From assembly GCA_013361975.1 (NCBI GenBank), contig JABFXB010000152.1, positions 1 through 11,921 on the forward strand: DNA of 11,921 nucleotides, given 5' to 3'. The position numbers were made by a program, and so were the translations under genes. Under the pieces are notes generated by a model. The model ran no database searches and was not told where the DNA came from. It saw only the letters and a list, made by a program, of their open reading frames with translations. Below, in pieces: positions 1 to 6,862 of the stretch (positions are counted from its first letter, which is position 1; every line of letters starts with the position of its first letter). The DNA is from Dermatophilaceae bacterium (GTDB lineage: Bacteria; Actinomycetota; Actinomycetes; Actinomycetales; Dermatophilaceae).

Positions 1-3
1 CGG

Positions 4-1632
4 TCAGTGGAGCCGGGGCAGCACCTGCCCGTGGTCCAGGACCCCGCGGAACAGGTCACCCCGCTCGTCCAGACGGTCGAGCACGGTCCGCACCGTCCAG
101 CGGTCCGGCCTGAGGTCGGGGTCGTCGAGCTCGTCCCACGTGATCGGCGCCGACACGGGGGCACCAGGGGCCGGCCGCGGGCTGTACGGCGCCACGAGGG
201 TCTTGTTGACGGCGTTCTGCGTGTAGTCCAGCCGGGCTCGGCCACCGCGGCGACGCTTCTCCCACTTCCAGCTGACGAGGTCGGGCAGCACCGTCCCCAC
301 GGTGCGCGAGACGCGTTCGACCCACTCCCGCGTCTCGTCGAACGAGGGCCCGCGCCGGATCGGCACCCAGATCTGCACACCGCGCCTGCCCGTCACCTTC
401 GGGTACGCCCGCACCCCCACGTGCTCGAAGGCCGTGCGGTGCAGCCTGGCCAGGTCGAGCACCTCGTCCCACGACGTGTCCTCGCCGGGATCGATGTCGA
501 ACAGGGCGTAGTCGGGGCGCGCGGGTGCCGTCGTCGACGAGGTCCACGGGTGCCACTCGAGCCCACCGAATCCCGCCGCCCAGACCAGCGCAGCGGGCTC
601 GTCGACGACGAGGTAGGTGCGCGTCTCCCCGGGGTCGGCGTCGGGGTTGTCCCAGCGCGGGAGCCACTCGGGCGCTCGAGGCGGAACCTCCTTGTGCCAG
701 AAGCCCTTCGCGTCGGAACCGTCCGGGTAGCGATGCAGGTTCAGCGCACGGCCCGTGAGGTACGGCAGCAGCACCGGCGCGATGCGCGCGGTGTAGGCGA
801 GCAGCTCACGCTTGGTGACCGGTGGCTCACCGTCGCGGCCGGGGAAGAGCACCTTGTCGAGGTTCGTCACGCGCAGCGTCCGGTCGAACACGGTCCACCG
901 CCCCTCTGACCCGAGTCCGGCCAGCTCGGCCAGCTCCTCGTCGCGCAGCGACCTCGTCGGTGTCCCCAGACGGTGCATGGCCGTCGCCGCCGGCTCGTCG
1001 GACCGCCACTCGGCGTCGGGCGCGGCCTTCACCTCCTCGTTGGTGCGGCCGCTGAGCACCGAGGTGCGCAACGTCTCCGCGTCCCAGCCGGAGACGGCGT
1101 ACGCGTCGTGCTTGTGCACGAGGAGCCACTGCTCCTTGCCCGACCCGCTGGAGGCGCCCGACCCGCCCGACCCGCCGCCACTGCGGACCAGGGCGAAGCG
1201 GCCCTCGAGCCGCTCGCCCATGAGGTCCAGGTGGAGCTCGCCGCGACGGACGGCTTCGGCGGGGTCATCGGTGCCGTGCGGCTCCCACGAGCCGCGGTCC
1301 CAGACGATGACGTCGCCCCCGCCGTACTCCCCCGCCGGGATGACGCCCTCGAACCACTCGTACTCCATGGGGTGGTCCTCGACGTGCACCGCGAGGCGCC
1401 GGACGTCCGGGTCGAGAGTCGGGCCCTTGGGGACCGCCCAGCTGACCAGCACGCCGTCGATCTCGAGACGGAAGTCGTAGTGCAGCCGTCGCGCCCGGTG
1501 ACGCTGCACGACGAACCGGCGCCGGCCCTCGGCATCGGGCCGCGGCACGGCGCCGGCCGGCTCGGTCGTACGCGTGAAGTCGCGCTTGAGCCGGTAGGGC
1601 TCGAGCGGGTCGGTCACGCGGGCGGTCGCCAT
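4..1632 (-). CDS. ligD: LigD-like NHEJ protein: 3'-phosphoesterase (PE) plus polymerase/primase domain, no ligase domain
   Basis: 542 residues, complete, ATG start with an AAGGG-type ribosome site just upstream. Residues about 35-180 are a LigD phosphoesterase domain. The motif HRARRLHYDFRLE starts at H45, and H45, H51, D53, R55, K69, R79, H87 and Y91 all fall at the same constant offset (+3) from the catalytic residues I recall for Pseudomonas LigD PE, so this domain should be active in trimming 3' ends. A Gly/Ser-rich loop (151-165) interrupts it. Residues about 245-535 are a LigD-type polymerase domain: TNLDKVLFP near 256, the DxD metal pair D379/D381, and the third acidic residue D469 followed by APYSPRPAPGAP. 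Motif II reads KVTGRRGVQ (412-420) where classical LigD Pol has KTSGxxGLH, so the histidine is a glutamine. There is no ligase domain; a separate ATP-dependent ligase and Ku would be expected elsewhere. The gene lies 55 bases downstream of the DUF2207 gene on the same strand. Confidence 0.9.
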   Translation of the reverse strand: MATARVTDPLEPYRLKRDFTRTTEPAGAVPRPDAEGRRRFVVQRHRARRLHYDFRLEIDGVLVSWAVPKGPTLDPDVRRLAVHVEDHPMEYEWFEGVIPAGEYGGGDVIVWDRGSWEPHGTDDPAEAVRRGELHLDLMGERLEGRFALVRSGGGSGGSGASSGSGKEQWLLVHKHDAYAVSGWDAETLRTSVLSGRTNEEVKAAPDAEWRSDEPAATAMHRLGTPTRSLRDEELAELAGLGSEGRWTVFDRTLRVTNLDKVLFPGRDGEPPVTKRELLAYTARIAPVLLPYLTGRALNLHRYPDGSDAKGFWHKEVPPRAPEWLPRWDNPDADPGETRTYLVVDEPAALVWAAGFGGLEWHPWTSSTTAPARPDYALFDIDPGEDTSWDEVLDLARLHRTAFEHVGVRAYPKVTGRRGVQIWVPIRRGPSFDETREWVERVSRTVGTVLPDLVSWKWEKRRRGGRARLDYTQNAVNKTLVAPYSPRPAPGAPVSAPITWDELDDPDLRPDRWTVRTVLDRLDERGDLFRGVLDHGQVLPRLH

Positions 1633-1687
1633 GCCGTGCCCTTACCCGCGCCGGGCCCCGATGCGGTGAGGGGTGGCTCGCAGCCGG

Positions 1688-3649
1688 CTACCAGGACCCG
1701 GAGGACGAGCCACCGACACCGCCGCCGGAGAACCCGCCACCACCCGAGAAACCGGACGAGCCGGACGACCCGGGCGTCGACGTGAAGGTGCCGGTCGACG
1801 TCGTCGAGAACGAGTCGACCCCGTTGGCGATGCTCGTGAAGTCGGGGAACGTGCTGCCGCTCCAGACGTACCAGGTGGGCATCACGAGCGGCTGGTTCGC
1901 GGCCTCGGCCGCCTTCGCGACGTCGGCGAACGTCTTGGCCCACCGGTCGGCGACACCGAAGACGACGGCATACGGGAGGTATCGGCTGAAGATGTTGCTC
2001 GCCTCGTCGAACTCGATCTGCCCCGCCTCGGCGGTCGTGAGGTACTCCTTGAAGCCCAGCGACTGCGCGAGCACCGCCGACCCCTCCGCGGTCTTGGCGG
2101 CCATGCGGCCGCCGAGGAACCACACGATGAGGCCCGACAGGACCAGCCCGGCCCCGAGCGCGATGCCGCCCGTGAAGCCGCCGCCGAGCACGGCGCTCAG
2201 CGCGGGTCGGCCGTAGAAGAGCACGAGGCCGCCGAGCACCGCGATGACGAGGCCGAGGCCCTGCCAGACACCGCGCTGCGTCTGCGGCGAGGACCGGAAC
2301 CAGCCTCGCGTCACGACCTCCCGGTACATCTCCGACTGGATGCCCTTGAGCGTGCTGGCGAAGGTGTTCTTGAGCTCGGAGAGGCGCACCGCGTCGCCGC
2401 GGCTGGTGAAGATGCCGTCGAGCAGCTGGCGCTCGTAGGGCAGCAGTCGCTCGCCGGAGGGCGGTGTGAGGCGCGTGAGCGTCCAGTCGGTGCGGCTGAA
2501 CATGCCGCCTGAGTCGTTCTCCTCGATGCGGAGGAAGCCGCGCACCGCGAGGTCGATGAGGGTCGCGGAGACGTCGATCGGGTTGGCGGTCTCGTCGATG
2601 ATCGTGCCCACCATGCCGGGCTGGACGCCCTTGGGTGGCTGGAACTGCACGGCCACGGTGGTGGACCCACCGCGCACCGTGGGGGTGGCCGGCGTGCCGT
2701 CACCGGCAGCTCCCGTGCCGTACGACGGCGACAGGCCCGGGGTGACGTCGGCGTAGCGCTCGTCACGGCCACGCGTCCACACGAGCGTGCCCATCACGGC
2801 CAGCGCCAGCACGGGGGCACCGATGCCGCCGAGCCAGGCGGCCGCGTTGGCAGCGGGGGCCGCTGCCGGCCCGACCGACGAGGTCGAGCTGCCCTGCCGG
2901 ACGTCGGGCCGCACGTCGCCGAAGGCAGACGCGGGGTAGGACGCGAGCACCGACATCGCCTCGCCGGACGTCAGGCCCTGCGCCGAGAACCTGGCAGGGT
3001 CGCCCGACGTGGCCTGGCACGGGGTGTCGGACCGGGTGACGCCTTGGTAGCAGGCCACCTTCGTCGACCCGGCCGGCGCGTTGACCGTGATCGAGACACG
3101 GTCGCGCTCGGTCGTCTCGTTGGGGCCGAAGACGTTGTAGTAGAGCTCCACCGTGTCGGCCGGGGTGGTGCCCGTGGCCGGCCGGCCGTCGGGGGTGATC
3201 GGGTTCAGCACGTCGTGCAGCGTGTAGTGGATCTCGTAGACCTGCGTGCCGCTCGTGAGCTCGTCGGCCGACCCGATGCGGATCTCCTTGGCCGCCCCGT
3301 TGTCGCTCACCCGGAACGCGTCAGGGGCACCGCTCGGGCTCGAGACGTCGACGTCGGTGAGGTCGAGGTAACGGTAGCGGTCCTGCTCGTCGTTCCAGCC
3401 CATGCGCACGACGACGTTGCGGACGATGCCGTGCTTCCGGGCGCCGCTCGGGAAGCGCCACGTGATGGTCTCGGTGACCTTCATGCTCCCGTCGGGCTGG
3501 AGGTCGTAGACCGCGACGAACGAGTCCATTCCCTCGCCGCCGGCGGCGTGCGCGCTGGCCCCTGGACCGGCCAGCAGCAGCGCAGCCGCCAGGAGCAGCG
3601 CCAGCACCCCGAGGCGCCTGCCACGTCGCCGCACGCTCGATCCGGTCAT
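1688..3649 (-). CDS. DUF2207 domain-containing membrane protein with Gly/Ser-rich tail
   Basis: 653 residues, ATG start preceded by a strong GGAGGGA ribosome site. Layout: an Arg-rich N-terminus and signal peptide (about 1-36, ASAHA near the cleavage site); an exported domain (about 37-265) holding only two cysteines, C200 and C211, which could form a disulfide; a membrane segment at about 272-291; a cytoplasmic region (about 295-460) with the winged-helix-like stretch NPIDVSATLIDLAVRGFL (356-373) typical of DUF2207 proteins; two further membrane segments at about 462-479 and 487-513; then a conserved cytoplasmic segment and a Gly/Ser/Phe-rich end (about 627-653). This is the usual architecture and length of predicted DUF2207 membrane proteins, whose function is unknown. 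It sits between smpB (100 bases upstream) and the LigD-like gene. The family call is confident; no biochemical role can be read from the sequence. Confidence 0.87.
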   Translation of the reverse strand: MTGSSVRRRGRRLGVLALLLAAALLLAGPGASAHAAGGEGMDSFVAVYDLQPDGSMKVTETITWRFPSGARKHGIVRNVVVRMGWNDEQDRYRYLDLTDVDVSSPSGAPDAFRVSDNGAAKEIRIGSADELTSGTQVYEIHYTLHDVLNPITPDGRPATGTTPADTVELYYNVFGPNETTERDRVSITVNAPAGSTKVACYQGVTRSDTPCQATSGDPARFSAQGLTSGEAMSVLASYPASAFGDVRPDVRQGSSTSSVGPAAAPAANAAAWLGGIGAPVLALAVMGTLVWTRGRDERYADVTPGLSPSYGTGAAGDGTPATPTVRGGSTTVAVQFQPPKGVQPGMVGTIIDETANPIDVSATLIDLAVRGFLRIEENDSGGMFSRTDWTLTRLTPPSGERLLPYERQLLDGIFTSRGDAVRLSELKNTFASTLKGIQSEMYREVVTRGWFRSSPQTQRGVWQGLGLVIAVLGGLVLFYGRPALSAVLGGGFTGGIALGAGLVLSGLIVWFLGGRMAAKTAEGSAVLAQSLGFKEYLTTAEAGQIEFDEASNIFSRYLPYAVVFGVADRWAKTFADVAKAAEAANQPLVMPTWYVWSGSTFPDFTSIANGVDSFSTTSTGTFTSTPGSSGSSGFSGGGGFSGGGVGGSSSGSW

Positions 3650-3709
3650 CAGGGTCCCTCCAGTCGTCGTCCCTGCATCCTGACACCGGACGCGGCGCGG
3701 GTGCGCGAG

Positions 3710-3734
3710 GTTCCGGAGCGCGGCGTTCCGGAGC
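3710..3734. repeat. Tandem 10-base repeat GTTCCGGAGC, two copies
   Basis: GTTCCGGAGC occurs at 3710-3719 and again at 3725-3734, separated by five bases (15-base period). It lies between the smpB stop codon and the DUF2207 start, about 60 bases upstream of the latter. Each copy contains the palindrome TCCGGA. It could be an operator or part of a weak smpB terminator; nothing in the sequence decides. Confidence 0.5.
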
Positions 3735-3749
3735 CCGACGTCGCCGACG

Positions 3750-4223
3750 TCAGCGACGCCGGTTGGCCGCGCTCATGGCGCGCTCGGCCTCGCGGCGGTC
3801 CTGCCTCTCGCGCAGGGCGTGCCGCTTGTCGTACTCCTTCTTGCCGGTCGCGATCGCGATCTCGACCTTGGCGCGGCCGTCCTTGAAGTACAGGGAGAGC
3901 GGCACGATGGTGCGGCCGCTCTCACGCGTCTTGGAGGCGATCTTCTCGAGCTCGGCGCGGTGCAGGAGCAGCTTGCGCTTGCGGCGGGGTGCGTGGTTGT
4001 TCCACGTGCCGTTGAGGTACTCGGGGATGTGGACGTTCTCGAGGTAGAGCTCGTCGCCGGTGAACATCGCGAAGCCGTCGACCAGCGAGGCGCGTCCCAT
4101 GCGCAGGGCCTTGACCTCGGTGCCGGACAGCACGATGCCGGCCTCGAAGGTGTCGTCGATGAGGTAGTCGTGTCGGGCCTTGCGGTTGCTCGCGATGAGC
4201 GACCGCCCCTTCTCCTTGGGCAC
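3750..4223 (-). CDS. smpB: SsrA-binding protein SmpB
   Basis: 157 residues starting at GTG (4221-4223). The frame stays open upstream to 4472, but the extra N-terminus is unlike SmpB and overlaps the peptidase gene, whereas the GTG has a GGAAGGA ribosome site at the right distance and gives the usual N-terminus VPKEKGRSLIASNRKARHDY. SmpB binds the tRNA-like part of tmRNA and, with it, frees ribosomes stalled on mRNAs without a stop codon. Hallmarks visible: NRKARHDYLI, EAGIVLSGTEVKALRMGRASL, the ENVHIPEY segment, and the basic C-terminal tail (GKKEYDKRHALRER... ANRRR) that occupies the empty mRNA channel. Length matches the family. The tmRNA gene ssrA, often the next gene, is not between smpB and the DUF2207 gene, where only 100 bases are available. 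Confidence 0.97.
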   Translation of the reverse strand: MPKEKGRSLIASNRKARHDYLIDDTFEAGIVLSGTEVKALRMGRASLVDGFAMFTGDELYLENVHIPEYLNGTWNNHAPRRKRKLLLHRAELEKIASKTRESGRTIVPLSLYFKDGRAKVEIAIATGKKEYDKRHALRERQDRREAERAMSAANRRR

Positions 4224-4230
4224 CGGACCG

Positions 4231-4237
4231 TCCTTCC
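4231..4237 (-). promoter_or_regulatory. Ribosome binding site fixing the smpB GTG start
   Basis: On the minus strand GGAAGGA precedes the GTG codon at 4223 by seven bases. It supports the GTG over longer in-frame starts further upstream. Confidence 0.75.
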
Positions 4238-4292
4238 GACATCGGGCTGCGCTGGTCTGCCCGGCGCGGGTGCGGCGGGCGCCCCACACGCT

Positions 4293-4305
4293 ACCCCGAA
4301 GGGGT
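4293..4305 (-). terminator. Possible weak hairpin terminator after the M23 peptidase gene
   Basis: ACCCC, a GAA loop, then GGGGT form a five-base-pair stem in the 124-base gap between the peptidase stop and the smpB start. There is no clear run of T after it, so termination may be weak and readthrough into smpB is likely. Confidence 0.25.
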
Positions 4306-4347
4306 GCTGTTCTCAGAGCCGGTTTCGGCGCTGCCGCGCACCCGCGC

Positions 4348-5853
4348 TCAGAGCCACTTGCGCGGGTCGACGGGCGTGCCGTCCTCGTAGGTGCCGAAGT
4401 GCAGGTGGCAGCCGGTCGAGTAGCCGGTGGTGCCGGAGTAGCCGATGAGCTGGCCGCGCTGCACGCTGCCACCGAACTTCACGATGCTCGACAGGTGGTT
4501 GTAGCTGGTGACGAGGTCGACGCCGCGGTGGATGCCGTGGTCGATGAGGATCTGGTTGCCCCACCCGCTCGCGCGCCAGCCGGCGCGGATGACCTCACCG
4601 GGCGCGGCGGCATACACGGGCGTGCCGCACGCGATGCCCCAGTCGAGCCCGTCGTGCAGCATCCACTTCTGCAGCACCGGGTGCCAGCGCATGCCGAACC
4701 CGGAGGTCGTCGGGCCGTTGGCCGGGTAGCTGAGGTAGTTCGACGGCGTGTTGTCGGTGTTCTGCACCGGGGGCGGCGTCTTGGGCACGTAGACCTGGCC
4801 GCGCTTCTTGGCGGCGGCCGCCTTGGCGCGTTCGGCGCGGATCTTGGCCGCACGCTCGGCGCGGAGCCTGGCCAGCCGCTTCTGCTCGGCGATGCGGGCC
4901 TGGCGGGCGCGCTCGACGAGGATGGCCTGCAGGCGCGCCGACTCGGCGCGCGCGGCGGACAGCTCGGCCGCCTCGTTCTTGCGCTGCACCGCGAGGTCGG
5001 CGGCGAAGCCGGCCTGCTGCGACTTGAGCTGGTCGAGCTGCGTCTTGGCCGCCGCCGCGTTCTGGGCGGCGGTGATGGCGTTGTTCTTGGCGACGATCGC
5101 CTGGTTCTTGGCGGCGGTCGCAGCGGCCGCGGCCGCCTCTGCACTGCGGAGCGCGGCCTCCGCCTGCCGCTTCAGCTCGGCGATCTCGCCGCGGACCGAG
5201 GTGAGGTACGAGCGGGTCGAGGTGTTGTCGGCCGTCATGGCGGCGAGCTTGTCGATGGTGTCGCTCGCGACGGCGCTGGCGGTGTCGGCCATGACGAGGC
5301 GGTCGGCGAAGTCCTGCGGCGACGTCGAGCCGAAGACCATGCCGAGCTGGGACTCCTGGCTCGATCCCTGGAAGACTTCGGCCGCGTAGGAGTCCAGGGC
5401 GTCCTGGCTCGAGACGAGGTCGGTCGCGCTCTTCGCGAGACGCTCCTTGGCGCGCTGCTCGTTGGCCTGGGCGACCGCGAGCTTCTGGGCCACGTCCTCG
5501 TTGTGTGCGCGCGCGCTGGCCTCGGCGGCGATGGCGCGCGCCTCGGTGGCCTCGGCGGCGACCTGCGCGGCCTGGGCACGCGCCTGGGTGGCCTGGGCGG
5601 AGACGACGCGCTGCTGCGCGATCGGGAGGGCGGCGTTGGTGCGCTCGAGGTTGACGTAGGCCCGGGCCAGAGCGGCGTTGGTGCCCTCGAGCTGCTCGCC
5701 GAGGGCGGCGATCCGCTGGTCGTTGCGCTTCTTCTGGTCGGAGACCGAGTCGGCGCGCGCGGCGATGCCGGCGCCGACCGAGACGGTGCACGCGACGACG
5801 AGGCCGGCGGCCGTGAGAGCGGTCGCGGGCCTGCGCAGGGAATCACGCCTCAT
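4348..5853 (-). CDS. Exported coiled-coil M23 (LytM) peptidoglycan endopeptidase, probable FtsEX partner
   Basis: 501 residues from ATG 5853. Possible in-frame starts at 5862, 5871 and 5880 (GTG) would add 3-9 residues; none has a clear ribosome site. 5853 is chosen because it gives a normal signal-peptide start (MRRDSLRR, then a hydrophobic run to about residue 33). Cys22 in VVAC loosely fits a lipobox, so a lipoprotein is possible. Residues about 38-155 and 205-350 are Ala/Gln/Lys/Arg/Glu-rich heptad-like coiled coil. Between them, about 152-198 (VFQGSSQESQLGMVFGSTSP and what follows) resembles the corresponding segment of PcsB/CwlO/RipC-type hydrolases. A Pro-rich linker (about 357-371) leads to a C-terminal M23 domain with all expected zinc and catalytic residues: H400 and D404 (HDGLD), H453 (YNHLS), H483 and H485 (HLHF). 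It should cut peptide cross-links in peptidoglycan outside the membrane. It lies directly downstream of ftsX, which suggests control by FtsEX during septum splitting. Confidence 0.9.
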   Translation of the reverse strand: MRRDSLRRPATALTAAGLVVACTVSVGAGIAARADSVSDQKKRNDQRIAALGEQLEGTNAALARAYVNLERTNAALPIAQQRVVSAQATQARAQAAQVAAEATEARAIAAEASARAHNEDVAQKLAVAQANEQRAKERLAKSATDLVSSQDALDSYAAEVFQGSSQESQLGMVFGSTSPQDFADRLVMADTASAVASDTIDKLAAMTADNTSTRSYLTSVRGEIAELKRQAEAALRSAEAAAAAATAAKNQAIVAKNNAITAAQNAAAAKTQLDQLKSQQAGFAADLAVQRKNEAAELSAARAESARLQAILVERARQARIAEQKRLARLRAERAAKIRAERAKAAAAKKRGQVYVPKTPPPVQNTDNTPSNYLSYPANGPTTSGFGMRWHPVLQKWMLHDGLDWGIACGTPVYAAAPGEVIRAGWRASGWGNQILIDHGIHRGVDLVTSYNHLSSIVKFGGSVQRGQLIGYSGTTGYSTGCHLHFGTYEDGTPVDPRKWL

Positions 5854-5857
5854 GAGC

Positions 5858-5867
5858 CACATATGTG
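5858..5867. promoter_or_regulatory. AT-rich 10-base palindrome CACATATGTG at the peptidase start
   Basis: A perfect palindrome 4-13 bases upstream of the chosen ATG and overlapping alternative starts, unusual in sequence this GC-rich. It could be a regulator site or only part of a longer N-terminus. No partner protein is proposed. Confidence 0.3.
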
Positions 5868-5932
5868 ACATTGGTACCACAGGCCACTCGCGTTGGGGAG
5901 GGTTCGGCCGCGATTGCGCGCTTTTTGGTGGC

Positions 5933-6838
5933 TCAGACGCGCAGGTAGCGACGTAGCGTCACCCAGGACGTGAGGCTCGACAGCGCCACCACACCGAGCA
6001 CGACGAACGGCGCGACGTAGTAGACGTCGGCCACGCCGATGAAGGCCGTGTCGGTGAGCGTGTGGCTGAGGAAGCCGACGACGCCGTAGCGCACCGTGGC
6101 CCAGAGCATGCCCATCGCGAGCACCGCCCCCAGCACGCTCGAGAGCACCGTCTCCATCACGAACGGGAACCGGATCGTGAAGTTCGAGGCGCCGACGAGC
6201 CGCATGATCCCGGTCTCGCGGCGCCGGCTGAACGCCGTCTGCCGGATCGTCGTGGAGATGAGCATGACGGCCGCCAGCACCATGAGCGACGAGAGCGCGA
6301 TGGCGGCCCACGAGACGGTGTTCATGAAGGTGAAGAACTTCTCGAGGAGCTTCTTCTGGTCCTGCACGTCGGCGACGCCCGGCATGCCCTTGATCGAGCT
6401 CGCGACGACGTCGAACTTGCCGGCGTCGTTGAGGTTCACGCGGTACGAGTCGGCGAAGTACGACTCCCCCGCCCGCGCCAGCGGCGAGTTCTTGTAGGTC
6501 TGCTTGAACCGCTCGTACGCCTCGTCGCGCGACTCGTAGTAGACCTCCTTGACCGTCGGCTTGAGCGCCTCGAGCTCGGCCTTGATCGCCTGGCGCTGGG
6601 CCTCCGTGGTCGGCTCGCCCGCGCAGTTGGTGAAGCGGGTCTTCTCGGCGCAGAGGAGCACCGTCACCTGCACGCGGTCGTACCAGTAGTCCTTCATGGT
6701 GTCGACCTGGCGCTGGCCCATGAGGCCGAGCCCCAGAAGGTACATCGAGATCATCGTGACGATGACGACCGAGACGGCCATCGAGAGGTTGCGTCGAAGG
6801 CCGTTGCCGATCTCGCCGAGGAGGAACTGGAATCGCAT
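5933..6838 (-). CDS. ftsX: Cell division protein FtsX (ABC-transporter-like permease subunit)
   Basis: 301 residues, ATG start 24 bases after the ftsE stop. FtsX forms the membrane part of the FtsEX complex, which does not transport but transmits ATP hydrolysis across the membrane to activate cell-wall hydrolases at the septum. The sequence shows the expected four-helix layout: cytoplasmic N-terminus MRFQFLLGEIGNGLRRNLSM, helix 1 at about 20-40, a large extracellular domain at about 42-172, helix 2 at about 173-197, a cytoplasmic loop with RRRETGIMRLVGAS (205-218, the family's ABC-coupling signature), helix 3 at about 224-248 and helix 4 at about 272-294. C63 and C72 are the only cysteines in the extracellular domain and may form a disulfide. 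Length equals that of other actinobacterial FtsX proteins. It belongs to the prfB-ftsE-ftsX-M23-smpB run. Confidence 0.96.
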   Translation of the reverse strand: MRFQFLLGEIGNGLRRNLSMAVSVVIVTMISMYLLGLGLMGQRQVDTMKDYWYDRVQVTVLLCAEKTRFTNCAGEPTTEAQRQAIKAELEALKPTVKEVYYESRDEAYERFKQTYKNSPLARAGESYFADSYRVNLNDAGKFDVVASSIKGMPGVADVQDQKKLLEKFFTFMNTVSWAAIALSSLMVLAAVMLISTTIRQTAFSRRRETGIMRLVGASNFTIRFPFVMETVLSSVLGAVLAMGMLWATVRYGVVGFLSHTLTDTAFIGVADVYYVAPFVVLGVVALSSLTSWVTLRRYLRV

Positions 6839-6862
6839 GGTGGGTCTCGCTCCGTCTCGCGG

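Noticed and set aside
1141..1190. GC-rich repeated triplets suggesting a small repeat array
   Set aside because: They encode the Gly/Ser loop of the PE domain, in frame; no regular unit as in a CRISPR or VNTR array.
4224..4472. N-terminal extension of smpB by 83 residues
   Set aside because: It overlaps the peptidase gene, resembles no SmpB, and the GTG at 4223 has a proper ribosome site.
5101..5160. Apparent tandem repeat of Ala-rich codons in the peptidase gene
   Set aside because: This is low-complexity coiled-coil coding, not a DNA repeat element; the copies differ in sequence and length.
4180..5868. A long plus-strand open frame opposite the M23 peptidase, looking Leu/Gly/Ala repeat-rich
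   Set aside because: The apparent repeats (LGGLGG-like) are the complement of the coiled-coil codons for Ala, Gln and Lys. There is no ribosome site or recognisable domain.
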